Source: Geotrypetes seraphini
Taxonomy: Eukaryota; Chordata; Amphibia; Gymnophiona; Dermophiidae
Direction of reading: 5' to 3'
DNA: 64,000 nt
Assembly (NCBI RefSeq): GCF_902459505.1
Contig: NC_047088.1
Coordinates: forward strand, 15,734,056 to 15,798,055
Part shown: positions 1 to 9,610 of the stretch, one piece after another
Layout of the letters: the number at the start of each line of letters is the position of its first letter
Position numbering within the stretch: position 1 is the first letter of the stretch
The notes under the pieces: model-generated
Database searches by the model: none
What the model saw: only the letters and a program-made list of their open reading frames with translations
What the model was told of the DNA's origin: nothing
Program-made: the position numbers and the translations under genes

Positions 1-184
1 AGATTATATTGTGTGTATATGAAAAATGAATGGAAGAAATTGCATTTCAATTAGTACTATTATTAAGGGGGGTGAAGTTTGAGGCGGGGCTTGGGTGGGT
101 CTGGGGCAGAGCTTGGGCAGGAGTACTTGGTTGATATTTGTTAAACTTAGTGAGTACTTGGCTTGAAGAAGTTGAGTAACACTG
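1..184 (+). mobile_element. hAT-type element, right part, cut by window start
   Basis: The first ~125 bases match the right part of the complete hAT-type element at 18660-19523 (compare 19315-19430: the same AT-rich stretch followed by GGGG-rich DNA). The piece ends in a degraded terminal repeat (GTTGAGTAACACTG) at 184. No coding potential is seen. The left end lies outside the window. Confidence 0.55.
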
Positions 185-654
185 CCAGAGATTGTAAAAT
201 AGGCCCAAGGAGGCAATAAAAGTGGGCAGAGGGGAGAGGGATGGAGGGATACAAATAGGAGAAAGCCAAATTTTTAATTTCCACCGATAACAGTTTTTTG
301 AAGTCATGGTCATAGCCTTTTGGCTAAAACCAAAACCAGGCAGAAAAAGGATTTAGGGCCAATTTTGGCACTAGAACAGTAACTGAAAACAAAACTGAAA
401 TTCAGTCAGCCTTTACCACAAGCAAAGTTACAAACAGAAAGCTGCTGATGAACTATAAAAGCACGTCTGCAAATGCATTACAATTGACAGGAAGGATACC
501 TACTTCTGTTCTGCACCATGATGTTCAGAACAGAGTTTTTCAACTCAATCCTTGGGACACTGCAAGTCATTTGGGTTTCAGGACTATCCACAATAAGCAT
601 GCATGAGATAAATGTGCATATAATGGAAGTAGTGCATGCAACTATTTTACCCCT
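185..654. other. intergenic, nothing recognised
   Basis: No coding exon, RNA gene or clear repeat was recognised. Short ORFs here lack family motifs and codon structure. Confidence 0.5.
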
Positions 655-786
655 ACCTTTACAAAGCCACATGATTTTAGCGCCGGCCATGGCAGTAAGA
701 ACTCCAACTCTCATAGAATTCCTATGAGGATTGGAGTTCTTACCACTGCGACCAGCCCTAAAAATACTAGCGCAGCTTTGTAAAGG
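655..786. repeat. short hairpin MITE
   Basis: An imperfect palindrome: TTTACAAAGCC at the left pairs with GCTTTGTAAA at the right, and the centre (about 696-745) reads the same on both strands. It resembles the better preserved element at 8396-8540, whose ends are CCCCTTTTACAAAACCG. Non-coding. Confidence 0.55.
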
Positions 787-793
787 AATGCCT

Positions 794-1019
794 TATTTAT
801 TTATTCAATTTTCTATACCATTCTCCCAAGGGAGCTCAGAACGGTTTACATGAATTTATTCAGGTATTCAAGCATTCCCGGTGGGCTCACAATCTATTTA
901 CTGTACCTAGGGCAATGGGGGGATTGAGTGACTTGTCCAGGGTCACAAGAAGCTTGGGTTTGAACCCACAACCTCAGGGTGCTGAGACTGTAGCATTAAC
1001 CACTGCACCACACACTCCC
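794..1019 (-). mobile_element. tRNA-derived SINE
   Basis: Read on the minus strand, a tRNA-like head with A-box-like (GTGCAGTGGTTAATGC) and B-box-like (GGTTCAAACCC) promoter blocks is followed by a body containing GGCAAGTCACT-type sequence and a LINE-like tail ending in AATAAATAAATA. At least four near full-length copies of this family lie in the window (16084, 43206, 55957, 56335). It would be transcribed by RNA polymerase III and moved by a LINE with a matching tail. Confidence 0.8.
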
Positions 1020-1039
1020 CTCATACATTTTCATCATGG

Positions 1040-1175
1040 ACATCCTGTAATTAATATGTAACCCATCCGACTGTATGTTAAGCATATTATGTATATTAAC
1101 CTGTAACCCATTCTGATCTCTTTGGGAAGAACAGGATAAAAAATGAATTAAAAAATATATTGTATGAGATAGAGA
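1040..1175 (+). mobile_element. LINE/SINE 3' tail fragment
   Basis: The stretch with GTAACCCATTCTGA and the following A-rich end recurs at 35855-35930 and, inverted, at 24640-24740. This is the 3' tail of a CR1/L2-like retrotransposon or of a SINE sharing that tail. Confidence 0.55.
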
Positions 1176-2707
1176 GGGTGTTCCAGCAACTGGGCTGAAA
1201 ACATATTTGCAGGGTAGCAGTAGTTATTAAATGTGAGTGTTCAGTGGAAGGTACGTTTCATAGAATCACTTATTAGTCTTGGTTTAATCATTTTGAAGTA
1301 CGTTATTCTGCGCTTCTTATACCATAATAGGTGTGCTACAACAGCTACATCGGTGCCCTTTTACAAATGATGTTTACATGGCCAAAAAAGTAATAAAATC
1401 TCTTAAAAAATAGGACCTTAATACTCACTTTTATGTTGATTAAAAGCATTAGGTTAATTTTTAAAATGAGAAGAAAATAAGCATGATTCAAGCACAAGTT
1501 TTCCCGCTCAGTCTCTATTAAACCCATGCTCCAAGTGGAGTAAGGAGGTATCAGGATGCTGTTTTTCAGATGCAATGTTCTTTTTCAGCTCCTAGGGCCT
1601 TATATACTAATCCTAGTATCAAGGCTAAATTCCTACACTCTTGTACAATCTGAAACCTGCCAAAATCCCCCCTGAGGAAAACCACCTAATTAGAAGAATG
1701 TTCTGCTCCTTGCCTGATATGTACTATATGTCCCTTGTTAAGCATTCTATAGCACCTTGGACAAAAGCACTGTACAAATGCCCTAATTATAACAATTATT
1801 GTAATGTTTTAGACTATTAGCATTATTAATAAGTTGTGCTGATTCAGACTGGTGTTCCCCAGAACAATGGCGTTCAGTCCTTCATTCTTCAAGGAGTGCT
1901 GTACTAGGTTAGTCTTAATGGAGAATGGTGTTCCAAAGTCACAATGGATAATTATATGAATGGTCACATGATCAGCACTCAAATGGGAACTATGTCTGAG
2001 CCAGCCACTTTCTGAGGACACAATTACAGTAAAAGGTAGTAATCATTCTCTGCCAGCTCCCACTTTCTAAATGGATTTAACTTTCTTCTGTTATAACTTT
2101 TTATAATGAACACAGCGGTACTCCTATTTTCTGAAAAGAGTATTAGCATGCTTGTTACATAACTCCTGTGTTCCTACTTTTGTTCTTCCAGTCCTCAGGT
2201 GTCTGGGTTTTGAATTTATGGTTTGTTGTTGTTTTTTTAATGTTTCATTAAAGGTCTGTTTCCTTTCATCAGATTTGGGCATGTGTTCCCCCCCTTGACT
2301 TTCCTGGAAGGTCCATGTCAGAAAAATTATTGATGATGCATTCAAATTTCTCTGCAATATTTTAAAATTGGTAAATGTGTTCACAAAATTTGGAAGTTGA
2401 TATTAACTGGTTGAAATTTTATCCAGATGGTTTCTGGGTTGGGAAAAAAACATTGATCCCTACCAGCAAGTAATAATAATCAATAGCATAGTTACTCCTT
2501 TGCAAAGAAAGGCTTGCAGTTTAGGAATCCTGTTGGATTTTACAGAAAAAGGTCATTGCAGTTTTGGAAGAAGGTATATCTGATTGTGTATTTATTTAGG
2601 CAGATTAAGCCATTTCGCTGTCAACAGAATCATCATCAGATTGTGCAAGCCACAGATTATTATAACATTGACCAGCATGGTCTTCTTAAAAAGGAGAAAA
2701 ATGCTTG
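1176..2707. other. intergenic, nothing recognised
   Basis: AT-rich DNA with only short ORFs (86 residues at most) lacking recognisable motifs. No repeat family shared with the rest of the window was spotted. Confidence 0.5.
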
Positions 2708-2719
2708 ACTCAAATATAA

Positions 2720-3444
2720 TCAAACATATGCATACTATAGTCACAGTTGTACTCAATAAAGAAATTTTTTGTGAAAATCTAATTTCCGTCAAGATGGCGT
2801 TCTCTTAAGACCTCTATTTAAGGTTGGCTTTTCGGGGATTGAGTTCATTCCTTTCCAGATTTTGTCCCCATATTTGTATGGGGAGCTAGCAACAGGTATG
2901 AGATTGATATTTGTTAATAGATAGAGGTAGACGTTTTTTGTCTCATAAGATTAATTATATTTGAGGTTCCCGTTAAGGTTTTTTTAAATTTTATTACATT
3001 TAGTATTTTCACATTTATTTATTTCTCTGTATGCTCAATCTAACAGAGTCCTTCCCTGAGGAAGACCTTTCTCGAAACTCGAGTCGGGGGGACATGGACA
3101 TAATAAGGAGGAGTAACAGCAGTTATTTTTAGTACACTACAAGCACGATAATTTATTCACCGCTGAGGATCATTAATGGGATCAAACCATCCGATTGACA
3201 GATAAGTTTCTTTAATCTGTATCTATATATTAATATCTAGTTGGATGGTAAGGGGACAGTAAAAAACGATGATGGTCCCCCAATGAACCCCAGTTTGGTG
3301 ATATCACCAGTCACGGGTTTAGGGCCTGAGATTTTCACAAAAAATTTCTTTATTGAGTACAACTGTGACTATAGTATGCATATGTTTGATTATATTATTA
3401 CAGTTTATTAAGTAATTTATCTCTCCATATAAAAGTGATCATTT
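2720..3444 (+). mobile_element. inverted-arm element with hammerhead-like core
   Basis: Inverted arms of about 68 bp (2711-2780 and 3329-3396) flank a spacer that holds a hammerhead-like motif at 3048-3093. A 48-bp AT-rich tail follows the right arm. The 12-bp direct repeat ACTCAAATATAA lies at 2708-2719 and 3445-3456, a candidate target-site duplication. It overlaps the terminus of the MITE at 3441-4232, so the insertion would be into that MITE's end. The duplication also overlaps the arm sequence, so the exact left border is uncertain. No ORF. The layout matches 10039-10584, 21960-22790 and 55335-55656. Confidence 0.65.
3048..3093 (+). ncRNA. hammerhead-ribozyme-like motif
   Basis: Stem I: GTCCTTCC pairs with GGGGGGAC over 8 bp, including two G-U pairs. 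The core box CTGAGGA fits CUGANGA. GAAAC follows, then the palindromic ACTCGAGT as a short stem III, then a C at the cleavage position directly before the 3' strand of stem I. Stem II (3063-3073) is weak, with 2-3 bp and an extra A after the core. The arrangement is that of a type I hammerhead; activity is unproven. Confidence 0.6.
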
Positions 3445-4232
3445 ACTCAAATATAAGACAGGGGCTTAATATTCAAGTGCCATGCCCTGCCAGGATCTGC
3501 ACTCAGCCCCCCTCCCTGCCAGGTTTTGCACCCAGCCAACCTTCCCTCTCTGCCCTACTAGGCTATGCAGCCAACCCCTCTCACTACTTGCCAGTCTCTG
3601 CACTGCACCCTGTCCCATCTCCTCTTCCACCTCTGGTGGTCTAGTGGTGAGCTGGGACAGGAGAGATTCCTCCTGTCTCCCATCCGATACAAATCATTTT
3701 TTACACCCCCCCCCCTCCCGGCATACCTTTTGTGTTAGCCCTAGTGGTCTAGCGGTGTATGGGCAGGACTGCGCTCCTGCCCAGCACACCTCCTTCCAGT
3801 CTTAGGCCACACAGGCACGCAGGAGCGAGCTTCTCGAGCAGACCTGCACCGCTAGCTGAATGGCTGCTGCCAGTTCTTGCGAAACTTGGCGGTAGTCATT
3901 CAGCTAGTGACGCAGAGCTGAGCAGGAACTCGAGAAGCTCGCTCCTGCATATCTGTGCGTTGCAAGCCCCAAAGGAGGTGCGCAGGGCAGGAGCGCGGTC
4001 CTGCCCATACACCATTGGACCACCAGGGATAACACAAAAGGTACACGGGGTGAGGTGGTAAAAAAAATGATTTGTATTGGCATGGCGACGGGAGGGATCT
4101 CTCCTGTCCTGGCCTATCAGAGGCCTGCATCAAGTCAGGGAGGAGGGGAGGGGGTAGGTTGATGACCCGAATATAGGATGAGACCCCCATTTATTTTGGC
4201 CCAAAAATCTCATCCTAGATTCAAGTATATAC
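3441..4232. repeat. MITE with ACTCAAATATAAG termini, copy 1
   Basis: The ends (ACTCAAATATAAG at the left; CATCCTAGATTCAAGTATAT at the right) and the interior are shared, in opposite orientation, with the interrupted copy at 27875-30877, which has GATGAGATTTTTGGGCC next to its end. The middle (3750-4030) is itself a fold-back around 3900. Non-coding. The superfamily was not assigned. Confidence 0.65.
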
Positions 4233-4965
4233 GGTAAGTCCTCCTCATCTGACCTTTTGGCTGCTCCTGCAGCTTAATATTTTTGACTAGTCATGATTTA
4301 TTTACTTCTTTAATTCGTTTTCTATCTTGTCCCCCAAAAGCTCAGGATCTGTTACAGGTTAAATATACATAGTATAGTTAACAGGCTGTGTATCTGTACT
4401 AGATTTGCCATAATTTCAGTACAAGTTTACGATACAAGTTTTTATCCTAACTTGACACATACTAGGGATCTAATACTAATGTACAGTTTACCGGTTACAT
4501 TTTGCCATAGTTATCCTTACAGTGCAAGTTTTCCTGTACAAGTTTTATCCTAACTTGACACACAGTAGTTTACAGGTTAGATTTGCCATAGCACAGTGCA
4601 GTGTAGTAAAGGGGATGTGAGGGGGGGGGGAAGTGGCGATCCGCCCCAGACATGGCACCTCTCCTTGCTTGCCCCTTGCCGTCCCCCATACCTTTTATAC
4701 TTCCCTGATGTGAGGTTGCTGCCCGCATTGGCATCGGCGCTCTCTGCTGTCACTTCCAGGACCCGCACCTAGGAAGTGACATCAAAGGGCGCGCCGACAC
4801 TAAAACACCAGACGTTAAAAAGGTATAGAGAAAGGGAAGGGGGCATGCATGCATGCGGCAAGGGGGACAGGTGCTACTCACCCTTACTTCACCACTGGTA
4901 TGGTGCAAGATTTTACAATACAAGTTTCCTTTACGTAACATATACTGGGTTCTGGTACCAATATA

Positions 4966-5532
4966 CAGTGGTGCCTCACACAACGAACTTAATTCGTTCC
5001 AGGAGCAAGTTTGTTATGCGAAAAGTTCGTTATGTGAAACGCGTTTTCCCATAACAATACATGTTTAAAAAAATAATTCGTTCTGCAGCATAAAATATGC
5101 TAAGATGACATAAAAAAAGATAAATTTGTCAAAATGGAGAAAATGGTGGTCTTGCTGAGGCCAAACTCTTTGACGAGGTCACACTGTTTTACCCCACATT
5201 CACTCCTTCTAATTATTTCCCGTTTCATTTCAACAGAAATCACCTTCCTGCTTTTTTTAGAAGCCATGATATATAAAAAATATTGAGTTTATCTTAAAAG
5301 GACGACTGTATACAGTGAGAGAGGGCAGTTAAGCGCAGTGACTAACGACTGCCTGCAGTGCCTGCGCGGAAGGATGCAATACATCGGCAGCTTGGGCGAC
5401 TTCGTTGTGTGAAACGAAGTTCGTTGTGTGAAGTTCGTTGTGTGAAATGAAGTTCGTTGTGTGAATCAAGACATGAAGTTCGTTGTGTGCAGCATTCGTT
5501 GTGCGAGGCGTTCGTTATGCGAGGCACCACTG
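4966..5532. mobile_element. Tigger/pogo-like DNA transposon, internally deleted
   Basis: The element is 567 bp, starts CAGTGGTGCCTC, ends GAGGCACCACTG, and is flanked by TA on both sides (4964-4965 and 5533-5534). It keeps the start of a transposase on the minus strand (5120-5267) but lacks the DDE domain. It is inserted in a LINE 3' end. Copies with related termini lie at 17750-18482 and 56611-57031. Confidence 0.85.
5120..5267 (-). pseudogene. Tigger-like transposase, N-terminal remnant
   Basis: From ATG at 5267 the minus strand reads MASKKSRKVISVEMKREIIR and goes on with RSECGVKQCDLVKEFGLSK-TTIFSI. This is the CENP-B/pogo-type helix-turn-helix that binds the transposon ends (VEMKREII then LVKEFGLSKTTI). 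About 45 codons are open, after which the frame enters the deletion junction. No catalytic part remains. The frame was found by reading the reverse complement. Confidence 0.8.
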
Positions 5533-5583
5533 TACATTTCTTTGTAATCCATCTGTCAAGGGCAGGGGAGGATTTGAGGAACT

Positions 5584-5710
5584 ATGATACAAAATTGTGA
5601 CCCACAGATATGGAATCTTATGCTCAAGGAATTGATATTAGTGTCAGATTATGAAAAATTCCAGAAAATGCTCAAGATGTGCTTGTTTAGTCATATTTAC
5701 ATGCTAGTCT
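5584..5710 (+). pseudogene. L2/CR1-like LINE, last codons of ORF2
   Basis: The frame from ATG 5584 contains PQIWNLMLKELILVSDYEKF and KMLKMCLFSH. This matches the usual C-terminus of L2/CR1-like ORF2 (P-x-x-W-N-x-L then F-x-K-x-L-K-x-x-LF). Only a fragment is present. Confidence 0.5.
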
Positions 5711-5771
5711 TTAAGCCCGTTACATTAACGGGTGCTAGAATAGATGTGTCTGTCTGTCTTTTTTAGACTTA

Positions 5772-7170
5772 AACATCATACAAACAGTTGATCATTTTGA
5801 GACCGATACATATATAAAATCTACAGATCGAAACACATTTTTGAATTATAAAAGTTGCCACCCTGTTAAATTAAGGGATAGTCTCCCATTTTCACAATTT
5901 TTGCAATTAAGGAGAAATTGTTCCACATTAAAGATGTTTAAAACTCAAGCAAAGGTGTTCTCACAGAAACTGAAACATTGGGGTTATCCAGATTAAGTCA
6001 TTCGACAGGCTTTTAAACATGCCAGGTATCTGAATCGAGATTTGTTAATTTATGGAGACACCAAAAAGAATGAAGTTGATGACAATGTCTTCACTTTTGT
6101 AATGCGATATATTGCAAATGCACAGGTTCCAGCTTTTATAGTGAAGAAAAATTAGAAGATCCTTCAGATCAATCCGTTATTTCAAGATACTTTTTTACGT
6201 TTGGCCTTCACAAGAGAAAAAAATTTAAAGGACATCTTAAGCCCGGCAGTGTGTACCTTGAAGGGCATAGACCAGCACAATATCTTGCCGTCTGTTTCTT
6301 TTTCAGATATGGCAAATGCAACATTTGTAATTTAACTGTACAGGGCAACAAATTTAGAAATCCCATCGATGATAAAGTTTATGAGATTAAACAATTTTTA
6401 ACTTGTGACTCTAATTACATCATTTATGTCATTTCATGTCCCTGTTCCAAAATTTATGTTGGGAAGTCGATTAGGGCTTTCCGTATTAGAATGAGCGAAC
6501 ATAAATCTAGTTTAAAACATGGTATTGTCACAGCCTCGTTAGTTGCACACTGCAAACAAATGAATCATCAGTTCAGCCAACTCAAATGTTTTTGCATTGA
6601 TAAAGAACCTAAGAACATACGAGGAGGCGACCGTCAAAAAAAGACTGGTTACAGCGTGAGACAAGATGGATCTTTAAACTGCATTCATTGACACCCAATG
6701 GATTGAATGTCAACATTGGATGGAACTCATTTTTTTGATAAAGATGTTTTTGACCATCTGAATGGCCACTTTCACACTTCCTGTTTTTCATTCATTATTT
6801 ATTTTTGACATCAGCGTTCTGGTTGGTGGAATGGGTTGGTATAGTCAGTGAGTTTCATCCAATTGAATTTGCAATCAACTTAGTTGTCATTACATTTAAT
6901 GCGCTTGTCTGGCGTTCTCAATTTACTGGCACCATTTTGTGGAAGTTAACGTTATAGCTGTTAACAGTAAATACTACTTGGTTTAAAATTGTTTTACAAT
7001 TTAAAAGTTATAAGAATTACTACAGTATTTGCAATTTCATGTTTCAGTTTCCATCAAAGACCCCCGAGGAAGCCATTATTGATTGGCGAAACGGGCCCCG
7101 TTGGGCGATTATTGTTAAACATACTGCATATCGCATAAAGGCACTCAAGCACAAGTTTTAAGATAAGTGC
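5772..7170 (+). mobile_element. Penelope-like element, 5'-truncated, with GIY-YIG endonuclease
   Basis: 5772-5995 encodes the linker typical of Penelope-like elements between RT and endonuclease (NTFLNYKSCHP, then LPFSQFLQLRRNCST, then LKHWGYPD). 6251-6690 holds a GIY-YIG endonuclease: a cysteine pair CNIC, then NYIIYVISCPCSKIYVGKS and RIRMSEHKSSLKHG with the conserved arginine and the H. The RT palm is missing. Stops and shifts interrupt the frames, so the copy is dead. A hammerhead-like motif follows at 7058-7107, in keeping with the known presence of hammerheads in Penelope-like elements. Confidence 0.85.
7058..7107 (+). ncRNA. hammerhead-like motif of the Penelope-like element
   Basis: Core CCGAGGA (one base off CUGANGA), stem II GCC/GGC, GAA, stem III ACGG-GCC-CCGT, and a short stem I of CCC with GGG. 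It lies about 370 bp downstream of the GIY-YIG reading frame. Likely degraded. Confidence 0.5.
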
Positions 7171-7942
7171 ACTTTAGTTGTCATTGTTTTAAGTACATGT
7201 CAAGTACATAATTCAAACAATTAATGAGTGAGAGGTTTTTGGTCAATGAAAGAAAATCCAACCTGCATTTGTCAAATCCAATGTTTATTCATTGAACAGA
7301 GCAGGATTTCTGAGACCTTTTCCTCTCAACACATTCAGACATAACTTTTAAGTTGTATTTCAGAAAACTGGTTTTGGATTTTGAATAGTCATTCTCAGAG
7401 GTTTTGACCATTTTTGATGTTATAGTGTTCCACTAGCAAACCCTAGCAAGTCTATTGGTGCCACTACTAGAAGTCAAGCTGCCATTTTGAAAGGCATTGC
7501 ACCTGTCTTGAAGTGGGTAATAGGTTGGGGTTTAAAAGGTGTCGGGGGATGAGTGATAGCTACACAGGGGCAGAGTGTGTGGGAGGTGAACAGGGGCCAC
7601 CACTGGTTCATGGGCTTGCATTACTATATATAGAAGGCAAGCAGTTTTCTTTTGTCTCCATCTGCTGGCAAGGGGGACATAACCCATCCACCTAGACTGG
7701 TCTTGGAATGATAAAAAAAAGAATGACTTTTATTATATGGGTTCTGTATAGTTGTGGCAACAACTGTCTTAGTTTCATATTGTCTGGCTTACAAGCCTTG
7801 TGTTTGCTGGTTCAGTCATGGCTCATCAGCAGCCAAGGACTGATCAATCAACAAATCAGAAAGAGGCAAAAGCCTTTGGTATAAATAAAGCTACCAAACA
7901 ACAGCAGAAGGCAAGTATAAATCAGACAAATTAATTTTAACA
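7171..7942. other. upstream intergenic, nothing recognised
   Basis: No exon, RNA gene or classified repeat could be recognised in this stretch. Confidence 0.4.
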
Positions 7943-8312
7943 ATGTTGTTGTTGGGTGCTATCAACTCGTCCTAGCGACTTGATGAATTGCAGATCTAAA
8001 AATAAATCGGTTTTGTGCTAGTCTGGAAAGGTCGTCCAGCATCATCTCCATGATTGTTTTCAATGTGTCCAGTCATGATTGCAGGTTGCCCTCTTCGCCT
8101 GGTTCCTTCGATCTTCCCAAACATGATGTCCTTCTCCAGTGATCTCTCTTTTGATAGTGTGACCAAAATAAGACAGTTGTAACTTCATCATCTGGGCTTT
8201 GAGTGACATAGCCACTTTGATCTCTTCCAAAATCGATTTGTTAGTTCTTCTAGTGGTCCACAGCACGCCTAAAATCCTTCTCCAGCACCAAAGTTCAAAT
8301 AACAATAAGTAA
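7943..8312 (-). mobile_element. RTE/BovB-like LINE, C-terminal fragment
   Basis: The minus strand from 8305 reads ELWCWRRILGVLWTTRRTN, then SILEEIKVAMSLKAQMMKLQ and LSYFGHTIKREI. This resembles the end of BovB/RTE-type ORF2 (ELWCWRR-x-L-x-V-x-W-T-x-R-x-N and YFGH). The GTTGTTGTTGG at 7945 would be the 3' tail. It is truncated and contains no RT motifs. Confidence 0.7.
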
Positions 8313-8395
8313 CAAAAATTTAAAACATGGGAAAAACAAGTTCAGCACATTGGTATCACCGATTTGGAGTTATATTACATTCATTAACATACTAT

Positions 8396-8540
8396 CCCCC
8401 CTTTTACAAAACCGTAATGAGTTTTTTTAGCACTGGCCGAGCAATAACTGCTCCGACACTCCCAGGAATTCTATGAGCGTCGGAGCTGTTACCACCACGA
8501 CCGGCGCTGAAAACTGCGCTACGGTTTTGTAAAAGAGGGG
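8396..8540. repeat. MITE with CCCCTTTTACAAAACCG ends
   Basis: Terminal inverted repeats CCCCTTTTACAAAACCG and CGGTTTTGTAAAAGAGGGG bound 145 bp; the centre pairs as well (GTCGGAGC with GCTCCGAC). Flanked by TAT-like bases. Non-coding. Related to 655-786 and, in layout, to 47159-47309. Confidence 0.75.
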
Positions 8541-8994
8541 TTATGTTTCAGCGAAATGCCTATATCAGGCGATATGATTATGATGGCAAAATCATTCTTT
8601 CTTCATTGCTGGGTCTCTTCCACTCTTTGAAATATTAGAGTTTCCTGATAGAGGTATTTTGTTGTAATATGTTGGGCTCCTGAATGATTACAGCGATAAG
8701 CTACCTATCTGATTGCTACTAGACATTTGTCCATTTGCAGAATGACCTTCCACAGTGGTCTGTGACTGACAGAACCTTACGACTCCCGCGTGCCGTTGGG
8801 CTCCGCATTGTTCGACTAGGTTTCTGCGCTGGTGGCTTTAGCGCCAAAACACCGAGCGTCGACCTCTGACCTTTACTGTGGTGAACAAAACGGTTGTGCC
8901 CAAAATTTAAACTCAATTTTAATTAATAAAAATAAAGAAAGAAAGAAATCCTATACAGCCCCCATCCAAAAACGAAGTAAACTGGAGGGGGAGG
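8541..8994. other. upstream flank of UPRT, no gene recognised
   Basis: Holds a 65-codon minus-strand ORF (8719-8916) without recognisable homology, and AT-rich DNA before the CpG island. It could contain upstream promoter elements or a divergent first exon; nothing proves either. Confidence 0.35.
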
Positions 8995-9420
8995 GGGCAG
9001 AGTAACCGCCGCCGTTCCAGAGCTCAACCGCCGGCGCGCGCCATTGTGGCTTCGGCCGGGTCCCACTCGCATCCCTGGCGGGGCTCAGGCAATTCCCCGG
9101 CCCCCAAGGGTGGCCCCGTCGCCCGGTAGGCTTCAGGAGGCTACCGGGCCCCCCGGCAGGGCCCCGGCGCCTCCCCGGTTTCTCGGCGGGGCCCCGGCGC
9201 CTCCCCAGGCCCGCGGCGGGCTCCGGTGCAGGCCTCGGGCGTCTCCCCGCGCGCGGCCTGGGTCCTCCGGTGAGCCGAGGCCCGGCCTCCGGGCACCTGC
9301 CCAGACCCCGGCAGGCGGAGGAGCCGTGACGCGGCCGGGAAGGGGGGGGCGGGAGCGTGACGGCACATCCTGGCGCCGCTTCCCGCTGGATGGCCGCCAT
9401 GCCTTGCCAGAACCAGCCCA
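8995..9420 (+). promoter_or_regulatory. UPRT: CpG island promoter of UPRT
   Basis: This stretch is far richer in G, C and CpG than anything else in the window and runs into the first coding exon. A TATA-less CpG promoter with dispersed starts is expected. GC-box-like GGGGCGGG/CCCGCC blocks are common. It may be bidirectional, but no divergent gene could be identified. Confidence 0.75.
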
Positions 9421-9610
9421 GCGCCCCGGACCAGGCCGCCGCCAGCCTCCCCAGGTCGCTTCGCTTCTCGGAGCTCGAAGCTGAGCCCGAGTCCCCGGAC
9501 AGCGACAGCCAGGAAGACGTGGAAGCGCTGCAGCAGCAAGTGGGGGCTCGACTCCGGCTCCTGCCCATCAACGACCAGATCCGAGAGCTACAGACCATCA
9601 TCAGGGACAG
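9390..9610 (+). CDS. UPRT: UPRT coding exon 1
   Basis: Encodes residues 1-73 and two bases of codon 74. The N-terminus is acidic and low in complexity (SELEAEPESPDSDSQEDVE), followed by the conserved LLPINDQIRELQTIIRD. The donor AG|GTGATT is followed by a run of 12 G at 9618-9629. Two in-frame ATGs lie at 9390 and 9399; no ATG is in frame between the upstream GTG at 9357 and 9390. Confidence 0.93.

Larger units (their letters stand above)
4300..5560 (-). mobile_element. CR1/L2-like LINE 3' fragments, broken by a Tigger insertion
   Basis: Segments 4300-4600, 4880-4963 and 5533-5560 match parts of the LINE 3' region at 24640-24849 and 25395-25540 (shared CATACTAGGGATCTAATAC, ACAGTTTACMGGTTAC and TTTCTTTGTAATCCATCTGT). 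The 25500-25540 copy runs straight through the site where the element at 4966-5532 sits here. Confidence 0.7.

Noticed and set aside
8951-9601. 216-codon minus-strand ORF over the CpG island
   Set aside because: Open only because the GC-rich island lacks stop codons; it is antisense to UPRT exon 1 and has arginine/proline/glycine-rich random composition.
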